Assembly (NCBI RefSeq): GCF_012843675.1
Contig: NZ_JABAFO010000006.1
Coordinates: 29,587-93,586 of the forward strand
Reading direction: 5' to 3'
Origin: Lactobacillus sp. MRS-253-APC-2B
GTDB lineage: Bacteria > Bacillota > Bacilli > Lactobacillales > Lactobacillaceae
DNA: 64,000 bases
A model generated the notes under the pieces. That model saw nothing but the letters and a program-made list of their open reading frames with translations. It did not search any database and was not told the origin of the DNA. Made by a program: the position numbers and the translations under genes. Positions 17,838-27,352 of this stretch are shown here, piece after piece (positions within the stretch are counted from its first letter, which is position 1; every line of letters begins with the position of its first letter).

Positions 17838-19322
17838 CTATTTATCTTTTTCCATTGGCTTTTCTTTAACGATTGGCAAGGTGATTCTAAATAACGAACC
17901 CGATCCAACCGTACTTTCAACGGTAATGTGGCCATGATAGCCTTCAACCAGACGCTTGGCAATTGCCAGTCCCAGTCCATTGCCACCCTTTTTACGACTG
18001 CGGGCCTTATCAACGCGATAGAAACGATCAAAAACGTGCAACTGGTCTTCTTGCGGAATTCCCTCACCGAAGTCTTGAACGCCGATTTCAACCGCATTTA
18101 AGTTGCGTGACAATGACAGATGAACTTCTTTACGATCCTTGGAGTACTTTACTGCATTATCAAATAAAATAATCAGAATCTGTTCAAGATGGTCACGATA
18201 AATGTGTACCGGCACGTCTTGATGCAGATCGTCATCAAAACGAAAAACATAGTCTGGATACAGCATCTTAAAGTTGTTGTAGACTTGCTCAACCACGTCT
18301 TTAACCTGCGTGACGGCATCATGGAACTTGACGTCAACTTGCTCGGCACGCGTCAAATCAAGCATTTCTTTGATCAGACTATTCATTCGATTTGTCTCTT
18401 TTAAGGCCGCGGCAATCGATTCATCCAAGACCTGTGGATCATCCTTGCCCCAGCGCTGCAGCATCTCCATATGGCCTTGAATAATGGCAACCGGCGTTCT
18501 TAATTCATGCGAGACGTCACTGACGAATTGTGTCTGTTGATCAATGTAGCGCTGTGTTTGATCAAGCATCTGATTAAACATTCTCGACAGCTCGCCAAGC
18601 TCATCGTTCAATTCTGTAACGTCTTCTGGCACGCGTGCATCACTGGTTGGATCATCTCTTACTACCGTCAGGGTATCATGAATATCATCCAACGGTTGCA
18701 GCCAGTAATAAGACAGGAAGTATCCCAGCAAACCACTGGCAATAACGACCAGACAAAGGGCCAGAATCGAGATCAAAATCAAGCGCTTAAAGACCTGGTA
18801 GTACTGCTTGAGATCATTTTCAACCTGAACGTAGCCAATTATTGTACCATCATGCGATAGAACTGGTTCGCGGCCAACCAAAATTCGATGACCGTTCCCT
18901 TTGACCATGGCCGTCTTGGTATGATGGGACGTTTTCAGCGGCAAATTAGCTTTACCGGTTTGAAAGATCTTTTTACCCTTGGCGTTCATCACGGTAATCG
19001 TAACTCGTGAATTGCTTAAGCCTTGAACCAAAGGCTGACGATAAAACTCAGTCGTGCTGTTGAGACTGGCCTCGTGTTCAAAAATCGACCGAACCCCACT
19101 CTTGGTTAAAGAGCTTTCGCCAGCATTTCCCAGCTGACGCACCACGACGGACATATTATGATTAACCTCGCTGCGTTCTTGCTGTAGCAGGTTTTGCGTA
19201 AAGGCACTGAACAGAGAGATCACTACGATCATTGAAATGATTAAAGACCCAACCGCCGTACCAATGGCCCACTTTACCTTGAGCGAAACGAAGCGAGATG
19301 ATTTTGATTTCTTTTCGCTCAT
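17838..19322 (-). CDS. HAMP-containing sensor histidine kinase
   Basis: Membrane sensor kinase, 494 residues. Order: basic N-terminus, membrane helix 1 (about 15-37), extracytoplasmic sensor region (about 38-180), membrane helix 2 (about 183-205), HAMP linker, dimerisation helix with the phospho-acceptor His in SHELRTP (about 269), then the ATPase domain with N box (ILFDNAVKYS), G1 (DFGEGIP) and G2 (GNGLGLAIAKRL). Resembles the ArlS/YkoH group. Follows its response regulator by 20 bases. The C-terminal tail is Lys-rich. Signal unknown. Confidence 0.95.
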   Translation of the reverse strand: MSEKKSKSSRFVSLKVKWAIGTAVGSLIISMIVVISLFSAFTQNLLQQERSEVNHNMSVVVRQLGNAGESSLTKSGVRSIFEHEASLNSTTEFYRQPLVQGLSNSRVTITVMNAKGKKIFQTGKANLPLKTSHHTKTAMVKGNGHRILVGREPVLSHDGTIIGYVQVENDLKQYYQVFKRLILISILALCLVVIASGLLGYFLSYYWLQPLDDIHDTLTVVRDDPTSDARVPEDVTELNDELGELSRMFNQMLDQTQRYIDQQTQFVSDVSHELRTPVAIIQGHMEMLQRWGKDDPQVLDESIAAALKETNRMNSLIKEMLDLTRAEQVDVKFHDAVTQVKDVVEQVYNNFKMLYPDYVFRFDDDLHQDVPVHIYRDHLEQILIILFDNAVKYSKDRKEVHLSLSRNLNAVEIGVQDFGEGIPQEDQLHVFDRFYRVDKARSRKKGGNGLGLAIAKRLVEGYHGHITVESTVGSGSLFRITLPIVKEKPMEKDK

Positions 19323-19342
19323 AAAGAACCTTCTTTAATCGA

Positions 19343-20029
19343 TTAGGAACGAATTACGTAGCCAGTACCCCGAACGGTTTGAATGTAGCTCTTTTCGCCA
19401 GGGCGATCGATCTTGTTCCGCAGATAACGGATGTAGACATCGACAACGTTGGTTTCAACCTTGGAGTCATAGCCCCAGACCTTGCTGAGCAGCTCTTTAC
19501 GTGACATGACCACGTTAATGTTTTCCATCAAGATCAAAAGTAGCTCGTATTCACGTTTGGTCAGGTTAATGATCTCATCGCCACGACGTACAACTCGGTT
19601 TTCCTTTTCAATCGTCAAGTCCTTATACGTAACCGTAGTCTGGTGACTCTTGGCATTGCCGCCTTCAATGTTGATCCGCCGCAGCAGTGCCCGTACGCGC
19701 GCCAGCAACTCTTCGATGGCAAATGGCTTGACGATGTAGTCATCAGCACCATAATCAAGTCCTGAGACACGATCCATCACAGAATCACGTGCTGTCATGA
19801 TGATAATTGGCGTATCCTTGACTTCACGAATGCGGCGAGCAACCTCGATCCCGTTTAATTCCGGCAGCATCAGGTCAAGTAAAATAACGTCAAAGTCTTG
19901 GTTTAAAGCGGCATCCAAGCCAGCACGACCATCAAGCTCGACATCGGTTTCGTATCCTTCATGTTTTAATTCCAGCTCGACAAACCGTGCCAGGTTTTCT
20001 TCATCTTCAATAATTAAAATCCGACTCAT
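19343..20029 (-). CDS. OmpR/PhoB family response regulator
   Basis: 228-residue DNA-binding response regulator: receiver domain (about 1-120) with the acidic pair DEE, phosphorylation Asp in VILLDLMLP and Lys in [16 protein letters not shown], then a winged-helix output domain (about 130-226) ending [13 protein letters not shown]. Cognate of the kinase downstream. ATG 20029 has GAGGAG about 9 bases upstream; the longer frame to 20071 has no ribosome site. ArlR-like by sequence, regulon unknown. Confidence 0.95.
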   Translation of the reverse strand: MSRILIIEDEENLARFVELELKHEGYETDVELDGRAGLDAALNQDFDVILLDLMLPELNGIEVARRIREVKDTPIIIMTARDSVMDRVSGLDYGADDYIVKPFAIEELLARVRALLRRINIEGGNAKSHQTTVTYKDLTIEKENRVVRRGDEIINLTKREYELLLILMENINVVMSRKELLSKVWGYDSKVETNVVDVYIRYLRNKIDRPGEKSYIQTVRGTGYVIRS

Positions 20030-20178
20030 ATTAAAACGCTCCTCGTTTGAATTGGTGGGTCTTACTCCCACATAATAACCACACCAATTTTATCACACAA
20101 AATTAATCTGCCCTACCTTTGCGATTAATAAAACTGCTTTTAAATTAAAAATTTTTCAATCTTTGGCAGTTATGACAT

Positions 20179-20222
20179 AAAAAAAGACCTTCCCAGGTCC
20201 GGCGCCTCGAGAAAGGTCTTTA
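20179..20222 (-). terminator. Terminator after rpmF
   Basis: Minus strand AAAGACCTT...AAGGTCTTT around a GC-rich loop, followed by a T run. Confidence 0.82.
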
Positions 20223-20241
20223 ATCGATAAAATCGACGTGA

Positions 20242-20418
20242 TTAGTTGTTTTCAACAGCTTGCTTGCCGTTGTAGTAACCACAGCTTGGGCAAACCATGT
20301 GTGACTTGCGCAGTTCACCACAGTTTGGACATGGAGCCAAGCCAGGCACAGTCAGCTTGATGTGACCACGACGATTGCGCTTACGCGTCTTGGATGTCTT
20401 CCGTGCTGGTACAGCCAT
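20242..20418 (-). CDS. rpmF: 50S ribosomal protein L32
   Basis: 58-residue ribosomal protein. N-terminus [17 protein letters not shown] and the four-Cys zinc site (CPNC...CPSC) make it the zinc-binding L32 form. ATG 20418 has GGAGGTG upstream. Lies 50 bases after the yceD gene, the universal yceD-rpmF pair. Confidence 0.97.
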   Translation of the reverse strand: MAVPARKTSKTRKRNRRGHIKLTVPGLAPCPNCGELRKSHMVCPSCGYYNGKQAVENN

Positions 20419-20469
20419 GTGTGACACCTCCTTCAAATAATCTATCCACTAGTGGTTTTTAACCGTTCG

Positions 20470-21024
20470 CTAATTTTGGTTATCCTGATCAGGAAATAAA
20501 TTTTTGAGCTTAGCGAAACGTGGATCAACATGTTCCTTATCCGGTACCTGATTAGCATCATCTTCAGCAACAACTTCCCATCCCTTGCCATTTGGCATCT
20601 GAGAGCTGTTTTTTTCATCTTCGGACAATACCTGCATTGGAACCTGCTCAATGATATTTTCCGCTAAAACATTGTCAAAATCAATCGTATCATGCGGGTC
20701 TGACAAAACAAAGACCAATTCATCGTCTTCATAGCGGCCAACATGTGATTCATCATTGACATAGGTTTCAGCAAAAGCAAAATCCAATGGCAACTCGACC
20801 GGTTTCAGCGAACGGCTGGATGGTACGGTCAGCGTCGTTTTAACGCTAACGCTTAAAGTAGCATCACCCTGATCATAGACCACATAGCCATCAACCTCAA
20901 CGGGCTGGCAACTGATGACCTGATTAGGGAACCGTTCTGTCAGTGATGCGTTTAGATCAAAAGTACTTTGAATACGCAGCGGTTCATCATGATAGCGATG
21001 AAGTTCAGCTAACGTCCATTTCAC
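20470..21024 (-). CDS. YceD/DUF177 family protein
   Basis: 184 residues. Members of this family are linked to 23S rRNA and ribosome accumulation and are co-transcribed with rpmF almost everywhere. Start is GTG 21024 with AGGAGG about 8 bases upstream. The C-terminal third is acidic and ends in RFAKLKNLFPDQ, usual for the family. Transcribed with rpmF from a consensus promoter. Confidence 0.92.
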   Translation of the reverse strand: MKWTLAELHRYHDEPLRIQSTFDLNASLTERFPNQVISCQPVEVDGYVVYDQGDATLSVSVKTTLTVPSSRSLKPVELPLDFAFAETYVNDESHVGRYEDDELVFVLSDPHDTIDFDNVLAENIIEQVPMQVLSEDEKNSSQMPNGKGWEVVAEDDANQVPDKEHVDPRFAKLKNLFPDQDNQN

Positions 21025-21053
21025 GGTACTAACCTCCTAATGCAACAAGCGTT

Positions 21054-21082
21054 ATTATACTAGTCCCAAGTTTGCTTGTCAA
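21054..21082 (-). promoter_or_regulatory. Consensus sigma-A promoter of yceD-rpmF
   Basis: Minus strand TTGACA (21077-21082), exactly 17 bases, TATAAT (21054-21059). The best promoter match in the window, as fits a ribosomal protein gene. Confidence 0.9.
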
Positions 21083-21085
21083 TGT

Positions 21086-22231
21086 TTATTCCTTGACACC
21101 CTTAACAATCACCGGGGCATGCTTGAGATCCTGCTCAACCGGCGTAAAGGTCTGATACAGCTTGCCAGCGCGATAGTCCAGATTAAGCAATCCATCACGC
21201 AGGTCTTGATCGATCTTGGTCAAAAGCGGCAACGCGACCGTTTTTTTGATGGTATGCAGATATTTGCGACCGCGTTTATTAAAGCCCAAAACGTGCAGAT
21301 ACGGCTGGCTGAGATGCTCATTGAGTTGAGAATCGGTAATCTGCAAAACCGTATACAGATAGACTCTTAGCAGATGGGCATAGGTATAGCGCTTGGTCTT
21401 GACCGACTTCATAAAGCCTGCAAAGGTCAGATTGCGCTGCGCAGCATCTTTCATGCGATATTCCAAACCTTCTGCCATTTGATAGATCTGGGCAAGCTGG
21501 GCAACCGGGGTCTGAATCAATTGATTGCGCAGCATTGGATACAAAGCGTTCCAATCCGGTACCTGCTGAATCTGCTGCAGATATCGCGCGGTTGCCGCAG
21601 GGACAGCTTGACTAAAATCGTCTTGTTCCAAAACGGCTTGCCGAACTGCACTGGCACTGGCAATCTTACCATTGATTTGCTCATCATGATACTGACTGCC
21701 ACGTCGCTTAATCGGGTGCAGTCTTAATGGCAGATTCTCTTTGATTTGAGCTTTGTAATAGCCAAACGCCAAAATATCATTGGGATCGATCAATGATACG
21801 CCAGTCTGCTTTTGAAGCTGTTCATTAAACTGAGTGGCATAAGTCGCATTAAACCGACTAAAGCTGCTGGCTGAAAAATCTTGCTCCGCTGCTACCAGCT
21901 GGCTAAAATTCCATTCTGGATGCTCAGCACCAAAAACCACGTCATCGACTCCCAAAGATGCCAACAGTTCCAAAGCCCCGGCCGCAAATCGGTGTGCCGG
22001 CTGCACAGCCATAAAGATTGGCAATTCAACGACCAGATCCACGCCGTTTTCAAGTGCTGCCTGCGTTCGCTGCCATTTATCAAGCAGCGTTGGCTCGCCA
22101 CGCTGCGTAAAATTACCGCTCATTACGGCAACAACTGCATCGGCAGCAGTCAGTCTTTTAGCCTGCTCCAGGTGATATCGATGACCATTATGAAACGGAT
22201 TATATTCAGTTACCAGCCCCACGGCCCGCAT
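21086..22231 (-). CDS. tmcAL: tRNA(Met) cytidine acetate ligase (TmcAL)
   Basis: Forms N4-acetylcytidine at the wobble base of elongator tRNA-Met from acetate and ATP. 381 residues. The nucleotidyltransferase motif TEYNPFHNGH (about 8-17) and the second motif SASAVRQA (about 191) are present. Its ATG overlaps the stop of the methyltransferase gene by one base (TAATG). Last gene of the yqeG operon as in other lactobacilli. Confidence 0.94.
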   Translation of the reverse strand: MRAVGLVTEYNPFHNGHRYHLEQAKRLTAADAVVAVMSGNFTQRGEPTLLDKWQRTQAALENGVDLVVELPIFMAVQPAHRFAAGALELLASLGVDDVVFGAEHPEWNFSQLVAAEQDFSASSFSRFNATYATQFNEQLQKQTGVSLIDPNDILAFGYYKAQIKENLPLRLHPIKRRGSQYHDEQINGKIASASAVRQAVLEQDDFSQAVPAATARYLQQIQQVPDWNALYPMLRNQLIQTPVAQLAQIYQMAEGLEYRMKDAAQRNLTFAGFMKSVKTKRYTYAHLLRVYLYTVLQITDSQLNEHLSQPYLHVLGFNKRGRKYLHTIKKTVALPLLTKIDQDLRDGLLNLDYRAGKLYQTFTPVEQDLKHAPVIVKGVKE

Positions 22232-22980
22232 TATTTCACCTGCTTTCGACAGATAAAGAACCAGCGTGTCGTCTGATCGTTAATTTCTCTATGGCCAAAA
22301 TCAGCCTTAACCATGACTTGATCAAACCCAGCTTGTGCCAATGCAGTTTGCCAGTCTTTTAACTCATAGGCCCGCTCAAAATGCGTTTCGTGCAGGCGCT
22401 GATAGCTGCCCGCTGTCATTTGATAAAAGAAGGTTAATTCATGAATTACACCATGCAAAACGTCATCATCGGCATAGCTGTGCCATAAAAAGGCCCGCTG
22501 TGCATCTGGATCCTCATAGTTGTACATATAGCCTGGGTAGATTTCATCGGTTTGATAAGGCGTGATCACGTCAAACAAGAGCACGCCATCATCTTTTAGG
22601 TGCGCAGCCATCTGTTCAAGCGTAGCCCTCACATCATTAAAATCATCCAGATAGCAAAGCGAGTCGGCAAAGCAGGTGATTGCATCATATTGATCCAGGC
22701 CGCTAAGATCTCGCATGTCGCCTTGCACCAGTGTCAATGGCACTTGTGATTCCTGTGCATGCTTTAAGGCCAGGCTCAGCATCTCTTCTGAATAGTCCAG
22801 ATCGATAACGTCATAGCCATCTTCAGCCAGCAAAACGCCCAGTCGTCCTGCCCCACCGGCAACGTCTAAGATCGTCTTGGCGTAATTAGGCAACTGAGAG
22901 TTGACAAATTCACGCCATTGCTGATACATATCGCTTTCAAATAGCTCATCATACAGCTGGGCAAACGTCCCGTAGATCAT
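22231..22980 (-). CDS. Class I SAM-dependent methyltransferase (YqeM-like)
   Basis: 249 residues. SAM-binding motif I ILDVAGGAGRLGVLLAEDGY (about 38-57), acidic motif II DLDYSEEML, and motif with QGDMRDLSG are clear. Substrate not known; the gene always travels with rsfS and yqeK, so a role in translation or cell growth is likely but unproven. Starts 2 bases after rsfS ends. Confidence 0.9.
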   Translation of the reverse strand: MIYGTFAQLYDELFESDMYQQWREFVNSQLPNYAKTILDVAGGAGRLGVLLAEDGYDVIDLDYSEEMLSLALKHAQESQVPLTLVQGDMRDLSGLDQYDAITCFADSLCYLDDFNDVRATLEQMAAHLKDDGVLLFDVITPYQTDEIYPGYMYNYEDPDAQRAFLWHSYADDDVLHGVIHELTFFYQMTAGSYQRLHETHFERAYELKDWQTALAQAGFDQVMVKADFGHREINDQTTRWFFICRKQVK

Positions 22981-22982
22981 CT

Positions 22983-23339
22983 CTACTCCTTAACCCATTC
23001 GCTGAGATCAACCAATGGTGCATCGGACCAAAGTTTTTCCAGATTGTAGTAGTGGCGAGTTTCCTCACGAAAGACATGAACGACCACATCGCCCAGGTCA
23101 ATCAGAACCCATTGTGCCTCCTGCTTGCCTTCGACACTCTTGATATCAACGCCGTTTTCATGAGCGGCTTCAATGATGGCATTGGCAATGGCTTGGACCT
23201 GACGATTAGAGCCACCTGTCATGATGACGAAATAATCAGCCATTGGCGTGATCGAATCAACCTTTAATGCCGTAATATCTTCGGCACGGCGACCATCAGC
23301 CGCCTGTACGGCCATCTTCAATAATTCTTTGCTGTCCAT
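22983..23339 (-). CDS. rsfS: Ribosomal silencing factor RsfS
   Basis: 118 residues. Binds ribosomal protein L14 and blocks joining of the subunits in poor growth conditions. The family core SITPMADYFVIMTGGSNRQVQAIA and the C-terminal GDVVVHVFREETRHYYNLEKLW are present. ATG shares a base with the yqeK stop (TAATG), so translation is coupled. Confidence 0.96.
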   Translation of the reverse strand: MDSKELLKMAVQAADGRRAEDITALKVDSITPMADYFVIMTGGSNRQVQAIANAIIEAAHENGVDIKSVEGKQEAQWVLIDLGDVVVHVFREETRHYYNLEKLWSDAPLVDLSEWVKE

Positions 23340-23953
23340 TAATCAATTTCCTTTCCATATCGTGGCACCCATGCATTAAAGGTTGCCAAAGTCTGTGGGT
23401 GAATCGGTGCATTGCTTTCAATCAGGTAAAGCAGCGTGTGCTTGGTCTGGTAGGCAACGCCAGCTCCCAGATCCTTTTTGGTCAGTTTGCGGGCTTTTTT
23501 GACGGCCGGAAAATCACGGCCCGGCTCGATATAATCAGCCATGTAGATGATTTGAGCCAACTTGGTCATGTAGGCTGCTCCCGTTGTATGGAAGCGAATT
23601 GCGTTTAAGATATCCTCATCATGCACGCCCAGCTCATCTTTAACCATTTCGGCACCAACGAAGCCATGCCAGATTGCATTGCCATAGTTTAAGAGATCCG
23701 GATCCAGCTTTTTTTTCTTAATAACTTTGATAAAATCCTCATCCGGACGCTGCTTGGCATAATCGTGGCATAAACCGGCAATGCTGGCGGCCTCAATATC
23801 AACGCCATATTGGCTGGCCAGTTCAACCGCTGTTTTTTCAACGCGCAGTACATGCTCGAAACGTTTGTCGCGCAAAGCTGCTCGTAAGTGCTCAACAAGC
23901 TCTTGGCGCGTCATCGGAATCAAATGCTCTTGATAGATCAATTCATCACTCAT
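23339..23953 (-). CDS. yqeK: YqeK family HD-domain hydrolase (symmetrical Ap4A hydrolase)
   Basis: 204 residues. HD-domain enzyme that in Bacillus and Staphylococcus splits diadenosine tetraphosphate to two ADP. Metal ligands: H in HVLRVEKTA, the pair in GLCHDYAK (about 67-70), H in NAIWHGFVGAEM and the HTTG and MADYIEPGR motifs. Start ATG 23953 overlaps the end of nadD by 8 bases; an ATG 14 codons later is possible. Confidence 0.92.
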   Translation of the reverse strand: MSDELIYQEHLIPMTRQELVEHLRAALRDKRFEHVLRVEKTAVELASQYGVDIEAASIAGLCHDYAKQRPDEDFIKVIKKKKLDPDLLNYGNAIWHGFVGAEMVKDELGVHDEDILNAIRFHTTGAAYMTKLAQIIYMADYIEPGRDFPAVKKARKLTKKDLGAGVAYQTKHTLLYLIESNAPIHPQTLATFNAWVPRYGKEID

Positions 23954-24581
23954 GATATAGCTGATGCTCCTTAATATATTCGGCAACCTTGTCGGGAACC
24001 ATATAGCGAATCGAACGACCGGTTTTGATGCGGCTGCGGATATCGGTAGAACTGAAGTCGACTCCTGGCACGTCGACCCAGATTACCGGATACTGTGAGT
24101 CATTTTGAGCGCCCGGTCGCCGGACACCCACAAAGTTGACCAATTTAACCAATTTATCGATCTCATGCCATTTTGGCAAATAGTCGACCATGTCACCGCC
24201 AATAATAAAGTAATAGTCGGTGTCAGGATGCTTGGCCTTTAGATATTTCATCGTATCGTAGGTATAGCTGATGCCGCCCCGTTCAATCTCAGCCATCTCA
24301 ATGCCAAACAATGGATTGTCCTCAATTGCCAATTGCAGCATATTAACGCGATCTTCGGCATCAATCGCCTCTTTATGGTCAACGTGTGGCGGAATCATAT
24401 CGGGCATAAAGAGGACCTTGTTGAGCAAAAGCGTTTTACCAACCTGGTCAGCGGCCAATAGATGGGCGTTGTGAACAGGATTAAACGTTCCTCCATATAG
24501 GCCGACGCGTTTTCGATGCTGAAAACTGGTACGCTGAACCTGTGGCTTGGGGATCGCTATCGTTGCTTTAGCCTGCTGCAC
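23946..24581 (-). CDS. nadD: Nicotinate-nucleotide adenylyltransferase
   Basis: Converts nicotinate mononucleotide to deamido-NAD in NAD synthesis. 211 residues. Motif GGTFNPVHNAHL (about 30-41) is the nucleotide-binding (T/H)xGH region and the C-terminal SSTDIRSRIKTGRSIRYMVP is diagnostic. GTG start at 24581 with GAGGTG upstream; this gives an N-terminal extension of about 25 residues before the conserved core, as in other lactobacilli. Confidence 0.96.
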   Translation of the reverse strand: MQQAKATIAIPKPQVQRTSFQHRKRVGLYGGTFNPVHNAHLLAADQVGKTLLLNKVLFMPDMIPPHVDHKEAIDAEDRVNMLQLAIEDNPLFGIEMAEIERGGISYTYDTMKYLKAKHPDTDYYFIIGGDMVDYLPKWHEIDKLVKLVNFVGVRRPGAQNDSQYPVIWVDVPGVDFSSTDIRSRIKTGRSIRYMVPDKVAEYIKEHQLYHE

Positions 24582-24597
24582 AAATCACACCTCGATT

Positions 24598-24909
24598 CTA
24601 GATGTGTTCAACGCGTTGTGAAAGCTCACGCAGCTTGGGGTTTTTTGAGACCTTAAACAGGACCAGTACTCGGCCGATTTCTTGAACGACTTGAATATCA
24701 CTGTTGGCCTCGATAAATTCTTTGACCTCACCAGTCGTCTCATCGGCATTTTGCAAGATGCTGACCTTGATGAGCTCACGCTTGTCTAGCGCACCATCCA
24801 ATTGAGCCAGCCAGGCATCAGTCAGACCATTTTTACCAACTGCAAACAGTGGCTGCAAATGGTTGGCCTGTGCACGCAAAAAACGCTTCTGCTTTCCGCG
24901 GAGATTCAT
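24598..24909 (-). CDS. yhbY: YhbY-type ribosome assembly RNA-binding protein
   Basis: 103 residues, a CRS1-YhbY (KH-like) domain protein that associates with pre-50S particles. Motifs LRGKQKRFLRAQANHL and VGKNGLTDAWL, and RELIKVSILQNADE are present. Between yqeH and nadD in the conserved operon. Confidence 0.95.
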   Translation of the reverse strand: MNLRGKQKRFLRAQANHLQPLFAVGKNGLTDAWLAQLDGALDKRELIKVSILQNADETTGEVKEFIEANSDIQVVQEIGRVLVLFKVSKNPKLRELSQRVEHI

Positions 24910-24936
24910 AAATTATTTTCCTTTCTGTGATAAAAA

Positions 24937-26052
24937 CTAAATCATTGCACGACGCACCAAGACATCAACTCCCTTAGGCGCCCATCCAGCGACGGTCGTT
25001 CCAGCCGGTACCGTAACCCAGCCCAGTCCTTCAAAGACTAAGTCGCTTTTTTCCTTGATGGCAAACTCATGCCGTTCCAGTGGTGGAAAATCAGCCAGCT
25101 CGTCTTTGGTTGGCGGTGTCAGCAGATCGCCACAGTGCTTTTGATAAAACTCGTCGGCATTGGCAAGTTTCGTACGATGCAGTGGCAAGCTGTTTTCAAA
25201 GTAGGCAACAATGCCGGTATGTGGCCCCTTGACGTAATCAAAGCGCGCCACCCCGCCCAAGAAGACGGTTTGAGAATCATTAAGCTGGAACGTTCTTGGC
25301 TTGATTTCCTTTTGTGGAGCTACGATTTTAAGATCCTTGGCCGATAAAACATGGGCCATTTGCTCTTGATGAATGATCCCTGGCGTGTCAACCAGCTTGT
25401 GACCATCATCCAAAGGAATCTCAATCTTGTCCAGCGTCGTACCTGGGAACCGTGACGTCGTAATCAGATCCTGCACGCCGGTCTGCTGCTTGATAATGGC
25501 ATTGATCAAGGTCGACTTGCCGACGTTGGTAACCCCGACGACATAAACGTCGCGATCTCCACGATGCTTTTCAATCTCAGCCAGCAGCTGGTCGATCTGA
25601 TGATTCTTTTTTGCCGAAACCAGCAGCGTATCAATTGGTCTAAGGCCTGCCAGATTGGCCTGCTGTCTCAGCCAATCCGTTAATTTGCGTCGACGCAGCG
25701 AGCGCGGCAGCACATCTTCTTTGTTGCCGACCAGCAGGACTGGATTGTCATTACCTACAAACCGGTGCAGGCCAGGAATCAAACTGCCGTTAAAGTCAAA
25801 AATGTCCACCACGTAGACGATCAAAGCGTGCGCATCACGAATATGATTCAACAGACGCAAAAAGTCATCGTCAGTCAAGGAAACCGGTGCGATTTCGTTA
25901 TAATGACGCAGCCTGAAGCATCGCTGACAGTACAGCTCGCCAGACTCAAGACCTTTTTTCAGCGCTGAGTTAGGCGTGTATCCCAAGCCATCGGGATCCG
26001 TCGTTTGTATAACTGCACCACAGCCGATGCATCGCAATTCTTCATCCTGCAT
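24937..26052 (-). CDS. yqeH: Ribosome biogenesis GTPase YqeH
   Basis: Circularly permuted GTPase needed for 30S assembly. 371 residues. An N-terminal zinc finger (CIGCG...CQRC, about 7-40) precedes the permuted GTPase order: G4 NKED (about 111), G5 SAKK, then G1 GVTNVGKST and G3 DTPG. C-terminal substrate domain follows. Its ATG shares a base with the stop of yqeG. Confidence 0.96.
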   Translation of the reverse strand: MQDEELRCIGCGAVIQTTDPDGLGYTPNSALKKGLESGELYCQRCFRLRHYNEIAPVSLTDDDFLRLLNHIRDAHALIVYVVDIFDFNGSLIPGLHRFVGNDNPVLLVGNKEDVLPRSLRRRKLTDWLRQQANLAGLRPIDTLLVSAKKNHQIDQLLAEIEKHRGDRDVYVVGVTNVGKSTLINAIIKQQTGVQDLITTSRFPGTTLDKIEIPLDDGHKLVDTPGIIHQEQMAHVLSAKDLKIVAPQKEIKPRTFQLNDSQTVFLGGVARFDYVKGPHTGIVAYFENSLPLHRTKLANADEFYQKHCGDLLTPPTKDELADFPPLERHEFAIKEKSDLVFEGLGWVTVPAGTTVAGWAPKGVDVLVRRAMI

Positions 26053-26582
26053 TATTTAAATTCCTCCTGCCAGTCCATTTCTTTTGGATACTGCTTTTGC
26101 AGACTCTGCATGACGAACTTCTCCATAAAACGGTTGGGCCGCGTGATCCACTTGTCGGTTTCAATCAATGGCTTGACCAAAATACTACGCACGTGCGCAT
26201 GATTGGCAGCGGCCACGTCAGTCATCAGCTGATCGCCGACCATAACGACCTCAGACGGCTCCAGTCCAAGCTTTTTGCGTGCGCGCGTGATCCCGAAGCT
26301 CAATGGCTTAAGTGAACGGGCAACATATGGCAGATCCAGCTTTTGAACCGCCTTGCCAATCCGCGCCCGACTGTTGTTGGAGACCACGATCAATGGAATA
26401 CCAGCTTCATGCAGTTCTTCCATCCATGCACGCAGTTCCGGGGTGCCATTTGGATTGTTCCAGGCAATCAGCGTGTTGTCCAGATCGCTGAAGACGGCTC
26501 GGATGCCTTGACGCTTGAGGGCTTGTGGTGAGATCTCATAGGCGCGTGCGACCATCCAAGTCGGTTTAAACATTTCGAGCAT
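26052..26582 (-). CDS. yqeG: YqeG family HAD IIIA-type phosphatase
   Basis: 176 residues, HAD-superfamily hydrolase. Motif I is FSDLDNTLIAW (nucleophile Asp), motif II SNNS, motif III Lys region, motif IV VGDQLMTDV. Substrate unknown; phosphatidylglycerophosphatase activity is known for related proteins. ATG 26582 is chosen because GAGGTGG lies 4-10 bases upstream; a second ATG 3 codons on is also possible. First gene of the ribosome/NAD operon. Confidence 0.93.
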   Translation of the reverse strand: MLEMFKPTWMVARAYEISPQALKRQGIRAVFSDLDNTLIAWNNPNGTPELRAWMEELHEAGIPLIVVSNNSRARIGKAVQKLDLPYVARSLKPLSFGITRARKKLGLEPSEVVMVGDQLMTDVAAANHAHVRSILVKPLIETDKWITRPNRFMEKFVMQSLQKQYPKEMDWQEEFK

Positions 26583-26665
26583 TTTCCACCTCGTAAAAAA
26601 ATTTCTAACTTCAATTATACCGACTAACCGGTATGGGTTCAATCAACGTGCAGTGTCAAGCAGTA

Positions 26666-26706
26666 ATAAAAAAATAAGGTCAGAACATTGCTGCTCCAAC
26701 CTTATT
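26666..26706 (-). terminator. Terminator after rplT
   Basis: Minus strand AATAAGGT...ACCTTATT hairpin followed by a run of seven T. Confidence 0.83.
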
Positions 26707-26724
26707 GATGATTTCAAACGCAAA

Positions 26725-27078
26725 TTAGTTGAGGGCCTTCTTGGCTTCGTCAACTACGGCCTTAAAGGCATCAGCGTCGTTAACGGCCAGGTCAGCCAGC
26801 ATCTTACGGTTCATGTCGATGTTGGCCAGCTTCAGACCATGCATCAGCTTGCTGTAGCTGATACCATTTTGACGGGCACCCGCGTTGATCCGGGCAATCC
26901 ACAATTCACGGAAGTTGCGCTTGTTAGCCTTGCGGTCACGGAATGCGTACAGACCGCTCTTCATAACTTGGTCCTTGGCAGTCTTGAACAGACGGTGCTT
27001 GGAACCAGTGTAACCCTTAGCCAACTTCATAATGCGCTTACGACGTGCGCGCGTAACAGTTCCACCCTTAACTCGCAT
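26725..27078 (-). CDS. rplT: 50S ribosomal protein L20
   Basis: 117 residues, full-length L20: basic N-terminal extension ([21 protein letters not shown]...) and globular C-terminus. Needed early in 50S assembly. It is also the expected repressor of this operon through the L20 leader. Last gene of infC-rpmI-rplT. Confidence 0.98.
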   Translation of the reverse strand: MRVKGGTVTRARRKRIMKLAKGYTGSKHRLFKTAKDQVMKSGLYAFRDRKANKRNFRELWIARINAGARQNGISYSKLMHGLKLANIDMNRKMLADLAVNDADAFKAVVDEAKKALN

Positions 27079-27130
27079 AGTGGTATCCTCCTAGATTGTT
27101 TAAAAATTATTTAATCGTAAAATGCCCTGA

Positions 27131-27328
27131 TTACTTGGCAGGAAGCATCTTCTTGTAACGTTTTACGTTAGACTTGTCCATCATGGAAAGGCCACGCAGT
27201 TGACGACGTTGCTTCTTCGTCTTACCGTGGAAACGGTGGCTGGTGAAAGCTTGGGCACTCTTGAAGCCACCCTTGGCAGTACGCTTGAAACGCTTAGCAG
27301 CAGCGCGATTAGTCTTCATCTTTGGCAT
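27131..27328 (-). CDS. rpmI: 50S ribosomal protein L35
   Basis: 65 residues, very basic; [20 protein letters not shown] is the family N-terminus. Between infC and rplT with short gaps. Confidence 0.98.
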   Translation of the reverse strand: MPKMKTNRAAAKRFKRTAKGGFKSAQAFTSHRFHGKTKKQRRQLRGLSMMDKSNVKRYKKMLPAK

Positions 27329-27352
27329 AACTATTTCCTACCTTCTTAATAA